Shown one piece after another: positions 43,501-54,383 of a stretch of DNA of 64,000 nt. Origin of the DNA: Polychytrium aggregatum (taxonomy: Eukaryota > Chytridiomycota > Chytridiomycetes > Polychytriales); the NCBI RefSeq assembly GCF_025602895.1, contig NW_026516222.1, positions 186,001-250,000 on the forward strand. Direction: 5' to 3'. Positions within the stretch are counted from its first letter, which is position 1. Each line of letters opens with the position of its first letter. Under the pieces are notes generated by a model. That model searched no databases, was not told the origin of the DNA, and saw only the letters and a list, made by a program, of their open reading frames with translations. The position numbers and the translations under genes are program-made.

Positions 43501-44208
43501 TCTCCGGTCTAGGAGAGCCACACATGGTTCCCATTGAACAAATCACGATCATATCACATGGTGAGCTCATAAGAAAGGGTCGGAAGCCAAGCAAAACGCT
43601 GATCTCCCACGACTAGACCTCAACGGATACCTTTGCAACCACAGCTAGGGGGTGGAGTTTGATCGATGGGGTCTCGTCTGCCAGGGTGATGCCGGCCTCG
43701 ATTTCGTCTAGCACTGAGTCAACGGCCTGGAGCAACCACCAGCCGCAAGCAAGGGCCGTAGGTTAGGGCACGACGCTACCGACTTAACTTTGGCTATGAA
43801 TAGGCCGGGCTACTCGTCCAGCCAAACACCGACATTTCGCCCGATGGGTATGCCGAGTTGTCGGGGACTCTCCTACAACCACAGCCGAGTGGCACGCTTG
43901 TGACCAACCTGGTTAGCGAGTTTATCCTTGGCCATGATATCCAGCGATGCTTGGCTCAGCAAGTACACGATAACGCTGCTGCTTTTGAGCCCATTCATGA
44001 AGTCTTGGTGGAAATTTTCACCTGGATTAAGACATTTGCGGTCGAGGTACACACGCACTGTTCTGCCCAGCCGACGGCGTCCGACCTGTTCGAGAGCCTC
44101 ACAGAGAGCAATCGAGAGGGACTGCTCCGAAGCGACTCGGTAGGATATGAAGTAGTCGTGAGTGGGGCTGTTGTGACCCCGGCATGTGTATGCCCCGCTG
44201 AAAGACAT
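40563..44208 (-). CDS. TIR / NB-ARC / TPR receptor-like protein
   Basis: Four exons read on the minus strand: 44,208-43,909, 43,726-43,631, 43,508-42,377 and 42,172-40,563. All junctions are GT-AG and in phase, giving about 1,045 aa. TIR domain (about 17-130): HDYFISYR, VRVYLDRKCLNPGENFHQDF, VIVYLLSQASL; exon 2 supplies VLDEIEAGI, where E108 sits where TIR NADases have their catalytic Glu. NB-ARC: P-loop MGGMGKSVLARQ (about 236-247), Walker B YLLVIDNVDD, sensor-like LITTRYE, winged helix with YTHGLVQQVSR. C-terminus: about ten kinesin-light-chain-like TPRs of about 42 residues (AxxYHQEALEIK, ALGDVAIAEGKLDEAL). The layout is that of STAND/NLR signalling ATPases, where ligand binding triggers oligomerisation. 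A role in non-self or death signalling is inference. The start at 44,208 gives a compact N-terminus. Confidence 0.87.
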
Positions 44209-44857
44209 GGCGGCTGCGACTGCGATGAGGGAGACAACGGCGATGAGGGAGACAACCTGGTCCGGGTGGGAGGCAGGCTGGGCTTGGTGAGACCAAAGCC
44301 GACGAGGCGACCGAGAGCGTTCTCGCCGACGCCGCCGAGGAGGTCCGTGACATGCGGTTCCAACCCATCCCAAGTTCCAACCCATCAGGATGTCGAGTCG
44401 GCAACCTCGAGCCCAATGGCAGGAGCGGCATCTGTGAGCTGAGGCTCTCCGCTGCAGCATAGGCAGGGGCCAGTCCGACGCTCAAACGGAAGACGAGATG
44501 ATATTTGCTCGGCTACTTTCTGCAGGAGCGACAGCCAAAACTTATAACACAGTGATGTACGAAGCGGCTCAAGACCTCCGGGAGCACCGTTTTGGATCCT
44601 CGCCGTCCCGGTCCAGCAGAAGTAGGATGCGTCTCCACATCGTGATTATCCAGATACAGGTCGTCAGGCACGTGGCACTGATGCCAAATTGTTTTGCGGT
44701 GGGAAACTCATCGCTGCTCAGGCGAACATGTATAAGTGGGAGGGGTATGCCTTGGAGTGAAGCTCCGGCTGAGTAACCATCATGAAGAACAACCCATGAC
44801 AGCTTCCGAAATAGGCAGGGGAGTTGAGGAGCAAGTGCGTTTGCGGCGCTCACGCTC
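44209..44857. other. Intergenic between two minus-strand genes
   Basis: Presumed promoter of the TIR gene and 3' region of the DOMON gene. Open frames here overlap on several strands with no recognisable domain. Confidence 0.45.
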
Positions 44858-47372
44858 TCACTTCTGGTACGTCGAGTAGATTGAATTGAAGTTTCGAGCC
44901 TGCTCAGCTTGCCGTGGCCTGGATGGTTGGCGGCCAGATGCGTTGCTGCGACCGCCGCCATCATTTTCCCGACGTCCTTCGTCCCGCCGTCCTTCATCCC
45001 GCCGTCCTTCGTCTCGTCCCCGAGGCCGAGGCGCCACACTTTCGTGGTTATTGCGGCGAGGGCCAGAGTCCTGACGTTGAGGGGTGGGACGCACGACGGA
45101 GCGGGTTGACTCGCTCCGGGTTGCCATCTTAGGAGGCGGTCCACGCTCGTTGGTCGGCACTTTACGTGGGGCGGACGACTGTCGAGTGGCATATTTCGGA
45201 CCAGGACTTGAGGTGCTGGTGCTAGGGCTTGACGAGGGCTTTTGATACATGGAGAAAGTCATGCTGTAGTAATCATTCTTGCGATCCCGCGATGCCGTCG
45301 ATGTGCTGTGCTTGTCAGACGTGTCGGAGCGGGAAGCGGTGCCAAAGGCCTTCTCGGAGGAGCCAGGAGAGCCACCGTGTCCAGCAACATGATCTAGCGG
45401 AGATTAAAGGTGTCAGCAATGGTCGATAGATAGCTCCGTGTGGCGGTCACGCACCTCCTCCGGGCTCCCAGATTGGATCTTTGGGGATGATCCAAGAACA
45501 GCGACCCGCAGCACAACTCGTCAATCGAGACAACTCACTGATTTGACCAATCGTAAACTCGCCGATGACGAGCACGAGAGCGAGGAAGCCGAGAATGAAC
45601 CAGAATCCAAATATGTATGTCATCGGGACGCCGCCATAGGCCTGGAGCCCCAGGAACATGGTAATAACGCCCATCAAGACGAGGGTGCGACCCAGCCACC
45701 TATAACAAAGCACGATTCCACGAATTAGCACCCACAGAGAGCGCCAGCATCGACACAGAAGTACCATGGCTCCGTCGAATATTCGCTCGACAAGCCTCAA
45801 CTCCCCGTGGCATTGCCAACAATATCAGAGAATCACTCACCAGTGCAGTTTGTCCCACCACGGTACCGACGGTCGGTCCGCGCTCCATAGGTGGTTAGAA
45901 ACAAAGCCAAGGACGAATTGCAGAAGCATCAATCCAATCATGGAGACACCGGCGCCCTGAACCACAGTGAAGACATAAGGTCGTCAGTCCGGTACGGCCA
46001 CGCGTGTGCGAGCAAAGTGCTGCGTTCCGCCAGAGTCTATAGCTCACCTTATGGAGGGTATTGCTGGTGAAATCGACTTGGAATCCATCGAGTGACAACA
46101 TCAAGCCAGCAGCCAGGAGAGTGAATCCGCCGGTCACACCGATCATAAGACCCAGATGGAGGCGGTACCACCAATGGCCCAGCTTGTCCTTCATGAAGCG
46201 AGCGATGAAAATGCTTTTTGGACAAGCAGACACACGAAATCAAAAATGGATGGTGAGTTTGTCTGGCTTGACTCGCCAGCAATCAATGGCTTTGTATCGT
46301 GGACTACAATGACAGTAGTAGTAAGCTGAGTCGCCCACAACCAGACCTACCCGACGAATGGAACAACTCCCCAGGCAGCAAACATCATGATGCCGTGCAA
46401 CAGCGGGAATAGCAGCTCCGAGCTCATGGGGGCAGGCGGTGCTGGGGCGGGGCCGTTGGTACTGTTGGAACTGGGAGGAGGTTGAGCGACGGTTCCCGCA
46501 TAGGACGGGTTGCTGATAAAATTCATCGAGATGCCCACGCCGCCGTGAACCGTATGGCGGCCAATGTTGCTGCCAGAGTCCTCGGGTGGAGTTCCGGTGT
46601 TTCCCGCAAAAATAAAAGTTGTACCGGCAGTGCTGGAAAGGGCGCCGCTGGAGGCGCCTGTGGGTGCACGGAGAGGCCGAGAGATGGCAAAGACGACCGA
46701 GTAAGACCCTGAGGAGGGGCACGACGCAGGCTTCGGCACGACGCTGAAGCTGACTGGATTGGCGCTGTTGATGGCGTGGCTGGCGGAAGTGAACTCTTGG
46801 ACATTGATACCGCCGGTGCTGTTCTTCCAGCCGATGTAGATGTCGGAGCCCTGCATCATGGTGCCAACACCAAAGGCAGCCCACCTGGGACCATGGATCC
46901 AAATGAAATCAATGAGATGCCGATGCCTTGTAAGGTCCGCATGATCTACACGGTCCACACGGTCCGCACGGTCCGCACGGTCCGCACGGTCCGCACGGTC
47001 CGCACGGTCCACAAGATCCAGACAAACTGCCGTGTTGTCTTGGACCAGTGGGAGTTCCGCCTACCCGGCAAAGTTGGCGCAGAGCGTCAGGATCATGTTC
47101 TCTTTCGAAGTATCCAGCTGCCCAACGAGCCATGAGTTGGTGGTGGGCTCGGTATATCCACAGAGCCCATCGGGGTTGTTGACGCATGTCTGGGCATGGA
47201 CTGCGATGGTAGAGAGCGGAACGAGGAGTCAGCCCGGGTACGTTGAGTTGGGGGAGGATCGGTTTCGGCAACCGAGGATCGGGACTGATAATGGGAGTCG
47301 CACGAGCGACGACCTACCGTCGATGGCAGAGAACGCCAGTAAGGCGCTCAGCCAGAAGATTGACGAGAGCAT
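44858..47372 (-). CDS. DOMON / cytochrome b561 membrane protein
   Basis: Eight exons (47,372-47,318; 47,200-47,065; 46,884-46,351; 46,213-46,048; 45,956-45,841; 45,699-45,539; 45,478-45,455; 45,393-44,858), all GT-AG and in phase, 575 aa. Signal peptide [19 protein letters not shown], then a DOMON heme-type domain ([20 protein letters not shown]). A cytochrome b561 region follows, with five hydrophobic helices and conserved histidines ([50 protein letters not shown]). A Ser/Arg-rich cytosolic tail has three direct RRDEG repeats. Such proteins pass electrons across membranes, for example in ferric reductase-like or extracellular redox roles; the substrate is unknown. Exon 7 (24 nt) is the least certain. 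Confidence 0.88.
46950..47014. repeat. 9-bp minisatellite in an intron of the DOMON gene
   Basis: About seven tandem copies of CGGTCCGCA and variants, inside the intron between 47,064 and 46,885. Its minus strand is open as a Gly-Pro-Cys repeat, but the phase-correct splice skips it. Confidence 0.8.
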
Positions 47373-47968
47373 CGGGGGGCGACAGATACACAGCACAAGC
47401 AGCGGTGCTCGGCGATGCGCTGGTTTGCAAGCGGGAGGTGAGAGAAGTCGCCGGTCCTCGAGATGGCTGACGGCCAAGGAAGCCAGGAGGCAAAGACGTG
47501 GCGAGGGCGGGACACGAGAGCCCGACCCAAGCCAGCGTCGGGTCACACACACCCTCCCTTGCACGACGGGATGTGACACTAGGGCCAGGGAGCGCGTTCG
47601 CACAGCGCGAGCACAAGCTGCTGTTGCTGTCGGCGCCCTCCCTCCCCTTGTGCCGCTGTCCGTTCGCAAAAAAGACGCACTTCCCCTCTTGCCGCAACTC
47701 AAACCAACGAGTCGCGCGACGTGTGCGGCACGTTTCCGGCGCGCTCGAAACGCGGCCTTGGCGCGGCTGAGTCGGCCAACCAAATCGCGGGGTGTGACGC
47801 GCCAAGGCATCGCCACGCATCGCCACGTATCGCCACGCTGCTGCTGATTCGCGCTTCGGCAACCAGTCCGACACGGATCGTGCAAAATGATGCAAATGCT
47901 CGCTGTTCGATATTCGATATGCCAACTGCCGCAGGCGAACGCGCCGGCATCTTCCGACGCCGCCAGGT
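47373..47968. other. GC-rich intergenic region
   Basis: Upstream of the DOMON gene. Overlapping open frames on all strands reflect base composition. No domain was seen; it probably holds promoter sequence. Confidence 0.45.
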
Positions 47969-49570
47969 TCAAATATACAACAGAGTCTTTCCATGCCCCA
48001 GACGCAAATGCTCTCGCAGTTGCTGCGCCAATACATCAACCCCAAGCTTTGCAGCTTGACCCGCGATGCGATTGAGACCCTCATGAAGCGCTGTGAGGGT
48101 TTCAATGGTCGCAACGCTGCTTCCCATGCTGCTTTCTTCGAGGCTCAGCAGAGCCGTTGCGTGCTGTCGGCGTGCGATGCACTGAAGCAGATTCACTGTT
48201 AGATCGCTCTTGGGCTCATCGAGCCTCAGAGCCCAGCAATGATTTGGTGGCCAGTGCTGCATTGTCTTCGCCATCCATAAACCTTGGCTCCATCCCCACC
48301 CACCCCGAATCCGGTCGCCTCATTTACAGCCTCACGTCCAACTGCGACCATGCTCGCTTCCCATGTCCATAACTGCATCGATAATATCGCTCTACTCACA
48401 TGAGCCAGCGCAGCGGCAATGACTCCTGATGCAATGTTTGGTGATTCTAGGTGCTGGATCTCGTTCGGCAACTGCTCATTCGATCGGGAACCGAATTGCT
48501 CGTCAGCACCGCGCCAGTGCTTGATAGACTCGATTGCATTGTCCGGTCGCAGCTTTGGCTCACCTGATGCAAGGTATCCAACCCCCTGAGCAGAGGTGGG
48601 CTCACGTTCTCCATATCGGCATCAGCGGACTGATACTCGGTGATTCCAAAGGATCCCAAAAGCACGTATCTGCGCAAGGGAGAGAAGAGGGCGATCAGTA
48701 CGCCACGAAGCACTGCCCAAATGCTCTGTCGGGTGCCCTCGATAGTTTCGCCAACAATACCAACACCGAGCGCATGGCGATTCACTCCCAGCATGAATTG
48801 CAGCGACCACAAGATGAGCAAAGACACACACCTCTCTGCTTCGATGTGCTCAAAGAAAACCTTGGTCCATTCAAAGGCGTGCTCTGGTGGGACCTCGTAT
48901 CCAATTGCCACAACAAGAGTGCCAATCTCGTCTTCAGGCACAAGTATTGGGCAGCTCCGGTTTGAAATCCTACTTCGGTCGAAAGAGCCCCCAGTCTGTG
49001 AAGTACGACATCGGAGAGGTTAGAGCTTCTAGCTCCGTCCGATTGCTTCGGTGACCGAGTTGGCCTCACTCTGGCGAGATTGGAGCTCAAGCGCAACTTC
49101 GTCGACGTACTGTATCAGCAAACGGAGCCAAAATGTGGCCCACGACCCGAACGTTAGGATATCTGGAGCGAAGATACAGCTGTCCAGCGCCATATGTTCC
49201 AATCAGAGCTCGAGATATCTTGAGTTTGCGGGGATCCTTGTCGTTTGTGACAATATCTGGGGACCACTGGATGGAGATACGAAAAGAAATACCTCGGAAT
49301 CAGTAATCACTCGCCTGTTTTACCAAGCCGGCGTTGCACGGAGGGCAGGATCGTTTTGGAGAATCATGAAACCAGCTTGCCCCAGGGTTCGAGGCCAAAG
49401 ACCGTGCCATCAAGCTGTCGGATCGACGGCACGGTTTCTACCTGGATCATGGGCCGGGTCCAGAGACGCTCCTTCTGTGCCGTCTCGAATGTGTCGAGTG
49501 CAACATCACTCTCCTCAACCTCATAGTCCCGACCGAGGTCGACGGAGTAGGGCCAGATATCCTGTTGATT
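47969..49570 (-). CDS. Unresolved multi-exon gene (hypothetical)
   Basis: Several minus-strand segments look coding but could not be joined into one model. An acidic segment EVEESDVALDTFETAQKE lies near 49,480-49,530. A hydrophobic segment (WSLQFMLGVNRHALGVGIVG, VLRGVLIALFSPLRRYVLLG) lies within 48,447-48,941. An amphipathic segment (IETLTALHEGLNRIAGQAAK) lies near 48,000-48,130. At least two hydrophobic stretches suggest a membrane protein. No family was recognised. Plus-strand frames over the same span look less protein-like. Exon borders, and even whether this is one gene, are uncertain. Confidence 0.3.
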
Positions 49571-50075
49571 GCCAAGAGACAGACATAATCAGCTCGGATG
49601 CATGTGCGTTTGCTGCCCAGCATCAGCGCAATCCGGGCTATCGACAGACGCCAAAGCCACCATACCATTTTTTGAGAGATGCGCTGGCGCAGATGCTGCA
49701 GGGCCGCTCTGCAGATCGGGTCTGGCGGTTTTCAGGCCGTGGTCTTGGTCGGCCCTGGCCATGCGACCCTGGTCATCCGGCTCGAGCCGGAGGGAGCCGG
49801 AAGGAGCCGGATTGGCTGGCTCGTGCTGCTGACACGTGAACGCCCTCATGCCTCCTCCAGCTTCATTCCCAGGCAGCCGCCCGCACCACCCAGCTGGTAG
49901 TCATCCAACTCCTCCCTCCCCAGCATCAGCCCTCCATCTGGCTCTGCGGCATCCCAGACGGCACCGTTCCGCGCATCGGCGCCACAAATCTCACCAGAAG
50001 CCAGGAGCAAGCAGCAGACAAGTGTGTCTCGCAGTGGTGTCTATCGCCCTCGAGTGAAGCCAGCATCCCAAGGTC

Positions 50076-51296
50076 ATGTCCCGAGCGGCCCTTGGAGCCC
50101 AGTCCGACAGTCCGCCAGCCCGGATCGTCCTCGATAATCTTGCTGGGTCTTCCGGTCTTGACTCACTCCAAGGTGCCCAGAACCGCGGTCTGGTGAACAT
50201 TTTGGTGCCTGCAAGCTTTGTGCCATCCATTCTGCGTCTGCTGTCAGCATCGGCGACACTCAATCCGCGAACCCCTCCACAGCCGACCCCGGATTCACCT
50301 TCGCTCTCTGGATCTGCACGCGATGGCAGAGGCCTGAGACCAACGCCCCCAGGCTTGCGTCGCTCCACCACACCTCCTTTTGCCGAGCAGGATCTCGGCC
50401 GGGCACCATCGGCCAAGATTCGCCCAACTGGAACTGGCCCCAGTCCGAGCTCTCCGCTCGCCAAGACCCCAAAATTTGAGCGGCTGTTACGGCTCTTGAT
50501 CTGCGTCTTGAAGCTCAACCTTGCCATTTCATCGCACCCGAGGCAACCGTGGCTGACGCCTCCCCTCGACCTTATCGCAAAACAGATCTCGCTTCTTCGA
50601 ATCCTCGCAGACTCGGCTGTGGTCGTTCGGTCGCTTGAAACCCTCCACTATCTGTGGCGATTCCTTTCGACATCGCTCTCTAGACAAGATTCTGCTCTCC
50701 ACGCTCTCGTCTCGCCGCACGCGCTGCCGCCTTCTGACACCCGGCCCGGTGATCTGAGCTGGCGCCGATACCAACAGCAAATTGCAGTCTGGCGATCGAT
50801 TTTCCTGTCCATAAGAACCTCATTGGACCTGGCCAATCTCCTCTATCGTGCACGCATCATCCGGCTGCCACAGCGGATCCATACCTATCGGGCACTGCAA
50901 AAGTGGCTCATGGTCTCTTGGCTTGTGGTTGCTTTATTCGATCTCTCGGACCACATTGTGGATATGTACCTGATCTACAAGAACTGTGCCATGATGGGAC
51001 AGCAGCTCTCGTGGGCCAAGGGCTGTCTGGAGGGCGAGAAGCAGATCATGCTCGAGGAATGGTCCCAGCATGCCCGCTATTGGGCCGAAGCCTCCGTCAG
51101 CTCAAACAAGAAATTAGCCGAACTCTTTGGGGTCCTCATGCAGCTCTACGAGCTACAATACCCGGCCGACCAGTCTGGCAGTATGCCTTTCCCGCTCTTC
51201 AGAAATCTCTGGGGATTTGTGTTGATATGTTTGGAGCTCTATTCGCCCAGCCTGCCACTGCTGGTCAAGGGAGCGGCGATTCCGACGAACGCATGA
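50076..51296 (+). CDS. Hydrophobic protein, possibly PEX11-like
   Basis: 406-aa uninterrupted frame. Residues 1-140 are Pro/Ser-rich and probably disordered. Residues about 145-400 are helical and hydrophobic (ISLLRILADSAVVVRSLETL, SIRTSLDLANLLYRARIIRL, WLVVALFDLSDHIVDMYLIY, FVLICLELYSPSLPLLVKG). Alternating amphipathic and hydrophobic helices and length recall PEX11-type peroxisome proliferation proteins with an N-terminal extension, but no diagnostic motif is certain. The gene ends 120 bp before a relic of the Fanzor transposon. It could be another organelle membrane protein. Confidence 0.45.
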   Translation: MSRAALGAQSDSPPARIVLDNLAGSSGLDSLQGAQNRGLVNILVPASFVPSILRLLSASATLNPRTPPQPTPDSPSLSGSARDGRGLRPTPPGLRRSTTPPFAEQDLGRAPSAKIRPTGTGPSPSSPLAKTPKFERLLRLLICVLKLNLAISSHPRQPWLTPPLDLIAKQISLLRILADSAVVVRSLETLHYLWRFLSTSLSRQDSALHALVSPHALPPSDTRPGDLSWRRYQQQIAVWRSIFLSIRTSLDLANLLYRARIIRLPQRIHTYRALQKWLMVSWLVVALFDLSDHIVDMYLIYKNCAMMGQQLSWAKGCLEGEKQIMLEEWSQHARYWAEASVSSNKKLAELFGVLMQLYELQYPADQSGSMPFPLFRNLWGFVLICLELYSPSLPLLVKGAAIPTNA

Positions 51297-51415
51297 ATCT
51301 CCACAGCAGAACGGCGGAGATTCTGCTGTGGAACCAGCGGGGTCTCGAGAGCCCTGGTCGATTCACGAAGGTGGTGTATCCCTATCATGAAGGAGGCGTG
51401 GATCTACAGTCGGTC

Positions 51416-51806
51416 CAGAAAAAAAACGGGACACTTCCCCTTTCTGGCTTCGGATGTCTGAACCCCGCTGACTGACTGTAGGCCCAGCGGGCAAGCCGTG
51501 AGATTGTTTCCCGTCCTGGTTGGCAATCGAGTGGTTTTGGTTGGTTTGGGAAGCATGGTCTTGAATACACCCGGTCGATCTCCTGTGGCGATGATCGACT
51601 GGCATACCGAGATCATGTTCCTTGAGGCATTGATGTCTCGATGTGTGAGTGTGGTGCATTCACTCGACCCTCTGGACAACTCCATGGTTTATCGATATAA
51701 AGATGGTGCTGTGCTTGGCCATGAATGCAATGAGTGGGTGGGTGTATTCAGGTTCCAGAAAAAAACACTGTCCTGGTTAAAACGGGGGTGACCCGTTTCA
51801 TTTCGG
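51416..51806 (-). mobile_element. Relic of a Fanzor-bearing Tc1-like transposon (relic 1)
   Basis: Minus strand encodes the end of a Fanzor (HRDINASRNMISVCQSI, then GVFKTMLPKP), matching NRDVNAARNMITVCKSI of the complete gene at 58.6 kb. The left terminus is CAGAAAAAAAACGGGACA (51,416-51,433), almost the same as the complete element. The right terminus TGACCCGTTTCATTTCGG (51,789-51,806) matches the inverse of CCAAATGAAACGGGACA at 54.38 kb. The transposase and most of the nuclease are deleted. Confidence 0.72.
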
Positions 51807-52012
51807 ATATGCTGTAAAGCACGATTCTGTGTTATTTTGAACGAGGTGTGCAAAACAACCCCCCTCAATGAGAAAGTTGCCGTTGCCGCCCATTGCTGCC
51901 ATCTTGCCAGCAACACCATTGCTCTGCTAGCTACTTGTTCCTGGTTTGCCGGGCTTCCCGTTGCCTTGACTACAAACCATTACATCTTAGTAGTGGGGGT
52001 AATACAGCGCCC
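51807..52012. other. Spacer between relic 1 and the F-box gene
   Basis: Short 3' flank of the F-box gene. Nothing recognised. Confidence 0.5.
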
Positions 52013-53740
52013 CTAGACCCTCTTCCACACCATGACGTCATGGAGAGTTTGGCAGCCAGATTGATCCACAAACAAATCTTCATAGAGCAGCCAGATGCCC
52101 TCTTTCTGGGCGTCATCAACTCCGTTGGAAACTGACTGGACGTCATAGAGTGTCGGCTCCCCAGAGAAGGTGTTAAGTACGGCAATCTTGCGTCTTTGCT
52201 CATCGTCATCCTCCATCGTTGGCGCCAAGGTTGAGGCCATCACAGTTGTTGGCCCGGCCGACGATGCCTTGTTGAGAACAATTCTGGATTCATCCCAAGA
52301 GATCCCGCGGATCGAGTGAATGTCGTTGCCAGAGATGGTGTGAGTCCAGATGCGCTCAAGCTTGCGCAAGCTATAACCGCGAAGCTCCAAAAAGCTAGTA
52401 TTGCTGATGGTACTCTGGATTTCTACCATGATGGCGAAGCGTAGAAGATGAACTCGAACGACGAGAGCGCATCCGTTGGCAACGTCGCTACAGACGCCGA
52501 GCTGCGAGCCATCGCTGGCGTTTCGGAGCGTGATGAGATACGAAACTGGTGCTCGAGTGCCTTCTCGGGCAACATGGTTGAGAGTAAGCACAACCACGGC
52601 CGACTCATTCAGGTCCACAGAGTGAGCCACACTTTTGTGCTTCCAGAGCATCCTTGGAGTCAGCTCTGGCGACTTTGGATCGTGCACATTAGGAGGGTGT
52701 TTCGGCCGCATCTCAGAGACGACTTTCCTCTGTATACCCGACGCTGTTTTGCTTTGTGTTGCTGGGCCTGTCTTGCTGAGTGCAGGGGCAGTCTCCACAT
52801 GGGCCAAGTCGACTGAATCGGAGTGCAAATGGTACAAACTGAGCCCGACCTCTGGCGAGTCGCTTGGGCTGGCCGCGGCTGGAGCAGTCACCACGAGGCC
52901 GTAACTACCACAAATCCGACCGGCGATGTAACGTTCCTGCGAGCCTTTGAATCCAATAGAACCAAGGGTGCGCTTTTGTGTTTTCGAATCCCAAAAGTAG
53001 AGCCTGTCTCCGAAGCTGTCACGGAACCCGATGATGGGCGAGCGGATCGACGGAACAAATGAGTCACACTGCTGCAGCTCGAGGGATGAAGCATAATCCT
53101 GCCCGTCGTCTTGGAGTAGATTCAGACACACTAGAGGCGGATGGAGGCTGGTCGAAGACTGCTTTCGCTTGCTCCGCCCCTCCATTCCACGAAAATAGCA
53201 AATTTTGTGGGTGGAGCCCGAAGAAATGGGCTGGGCTGCTGCCGGCGTCGTCGCGACGCCTGTGACGGTTGGGGTCGCTGCGGCATTTTCGTGAGAAAAC
53301 CAAGTGCAAGCCAGCCAGGACGACGGTGCCTCGGCATCTGGGAGCATGGAGCAAACAGGTTTGGCGGCATAGCATCCGACGATGAAACGTCGATTGGCGC
53401 ATGGCATCGAGTTGAGCTTGGCGATTCCGGAGATTATGGGGGCTCGCTGTAGCTTCCTGCCTTTCCAGAGGCGGCCCTCTTCCCAAATCACTCTGCATTT
53501 GGCCAAGGTGGCCCAAGTTTCGGTGCTCAGTTTGATGGAGTCGTGGAAAAATCGAGCTTTGATCACATGCGGTCGCCAGAGCACCTCATCGAGCTCTTCA
53601 ATCTTGTCGTAAAAAAAGCCCGATACTCGGCACATTTTCTGAAGATCCTTAGGCAAGAGCCGGCCAAGAATTCGGACCAGAACGGCATCAGGCAAGCGCT
53701 GAAAGGAGTCGCTCTGTGAATTGAGAGCCTCAACACTCAT
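52013..53740 (-). CDS. F-box protein
   Basis: 575 aa from the ATG at 53,740. The frame stays open up to 53,962, but that extension has a poly-Phe/Ser stretch encoded by a T-tract and is more likely 5' UTR; a TATATAAG-type box (about 53,830) lies upstream. The F-box is at residues about 12-55 (FQRLPDAVLVRILGRLLPKD, then LQKMCRVSGFFYDKI, LWRPHVIKARFF). F-box proteins link substrates to SCF (Skp1-Cullin) ubiquitin ligases. The rest (about 120-575) is mixed beta-rich sequence with Ser/Pro inserts and could be a degenerate propeller; no clear WD or LRR repeat was seen, so the substrate domain is unknown. Confidence 0.78.
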   Translation of the reverse strand: MSVEALNSQSDSFQRLPDAVLVRILGRLLPKDLQKMCRVSGFFYDKIEELDEVLWRPHVIKARFFHDSIKLSTETWATLAKCRVIWEEGRLWKGRKLQRAPIISGIAKLNSMPCANRRFIVGCYAAKPVCSMLPDAEAPSSWLACTWFSHENAAATPTVTGVATTPAAAQPISSGSTHKICYFRGMEGRSKRKQSSTSLHPPLVCLNLLQDDGQDYASSLELQQCDSFVPSIRSPIIGFRDSFGDRLYFWDSKTQKRTLGSIGFKGSQERYIAGRICGSYGLVVTAPAAASPSDSPEVGLSLYHLHSDSVDLAHVETAPALSKTGPATQSKTASGIQRKVVSEMRPKHPPNVHDPKSPELTPRMLWKHKSVAHSVDLNESAVVVLTLNHVAREGTRAPVSYLITLRNASDGSQLGVCSDVANGCALVVRVHLLRFAIMVEIQSTISNTSFLELRGYSLRKLERIWTHTISGNDIHSIRGISWDESRIVLNKASSAGPTTVMASTLAPTMEDDDEQRRKIAVLNTFSGEPTLYDVQSVSNGVDDAQKEGIWLLYEDLFVDQSGCQTLHDVMVWKRV

Positions 53741-54383
53741 GCTGGCGATGGGTTGAGTTGCAGAGTGAATGTCAACTGAGTGCGTCAATATGCGGCGTTG
53801 ATGGCTGGAAAAAAAAAAAGAGCCCAATGGTCTATATAAGATTCCTCCTCTATTCCAGAGTGAATTCACCCGGTGAAGCGGTGGGAAAGGAGGCTGAAAT
53901 ACTCGGTGTTTTTCAGCCGTACCTGTGTCTTGTGAAGAGCCGTGCAGATAGCAATCGAGCACCCCTGGTCCGATAGATAGATTCTGTCCGGCAAGCGTCT
54001 GGGATTAAACCGCCCAAATTGAAACGGGACAACGTATATCTCCCAAGTCAATGATGTCGATCGATCACCGGGCTAAAGGATGTCGATCGGTCCTCACACT
54101 ATTGTGATATATCGACCGCAGAGAATATTAAAGTCTGGTGCGGATTCTTCGGGACCAAGTCCCAGAAAGTAACCTTCCTATACGGTAGGGTCGGCGTGCT
54201 TGAGTCCAAAAATGACGATATGTCCCATTGTCTACGCTATAAGCCCAATTGAGATCGAATCTGGATCACAGGCGACGATCGATTCGGTTGGCCGGTTGTG
54301 GTGCGAGTCGATTGCAACCGATTCCGGCGGGCCAGAGACGAGCCTGAATTGCTACGCATTGTGTGAGAAAATAACAGCTTCCC
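53741..54383. other. Intergenic with a stray transposon-terminus motif
   Basis: Presumed promoter of the F-box gene. CCCAAATTGAAACGGGACAA (about 54,013-54,032) resembles the termini of the Fanzor-related elements, but no partner end was found. Confidence 0.45.

Noticed and set aside
43858-44442. 194-codon plus-strand frame
   Set aside because: Antisense to the TIR exon, which has clear family motifs and consistent splice sites.
46909-47271. Minus-strand frame with Gly-Pro-Cys repeats
   Set aside because: It comes from the 9-bp minisatellite within an intron; phase-correct splicing of the DOMON gene removes it.
51756-51773. A second CAGAAAAAAACAC terminus-like motif near relic 1
   Set aside because: It has the same orientation as the true left end and lacks the GGGACA core, so it cannot be paired as an element end.
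53741-53962. N-terminal 74-residue extension of the F-box protein
   Set aside because: It includes Phe/Ser runs from a T-tract and a TATA-like box; the ATG at 53,740 gives a more normal start.
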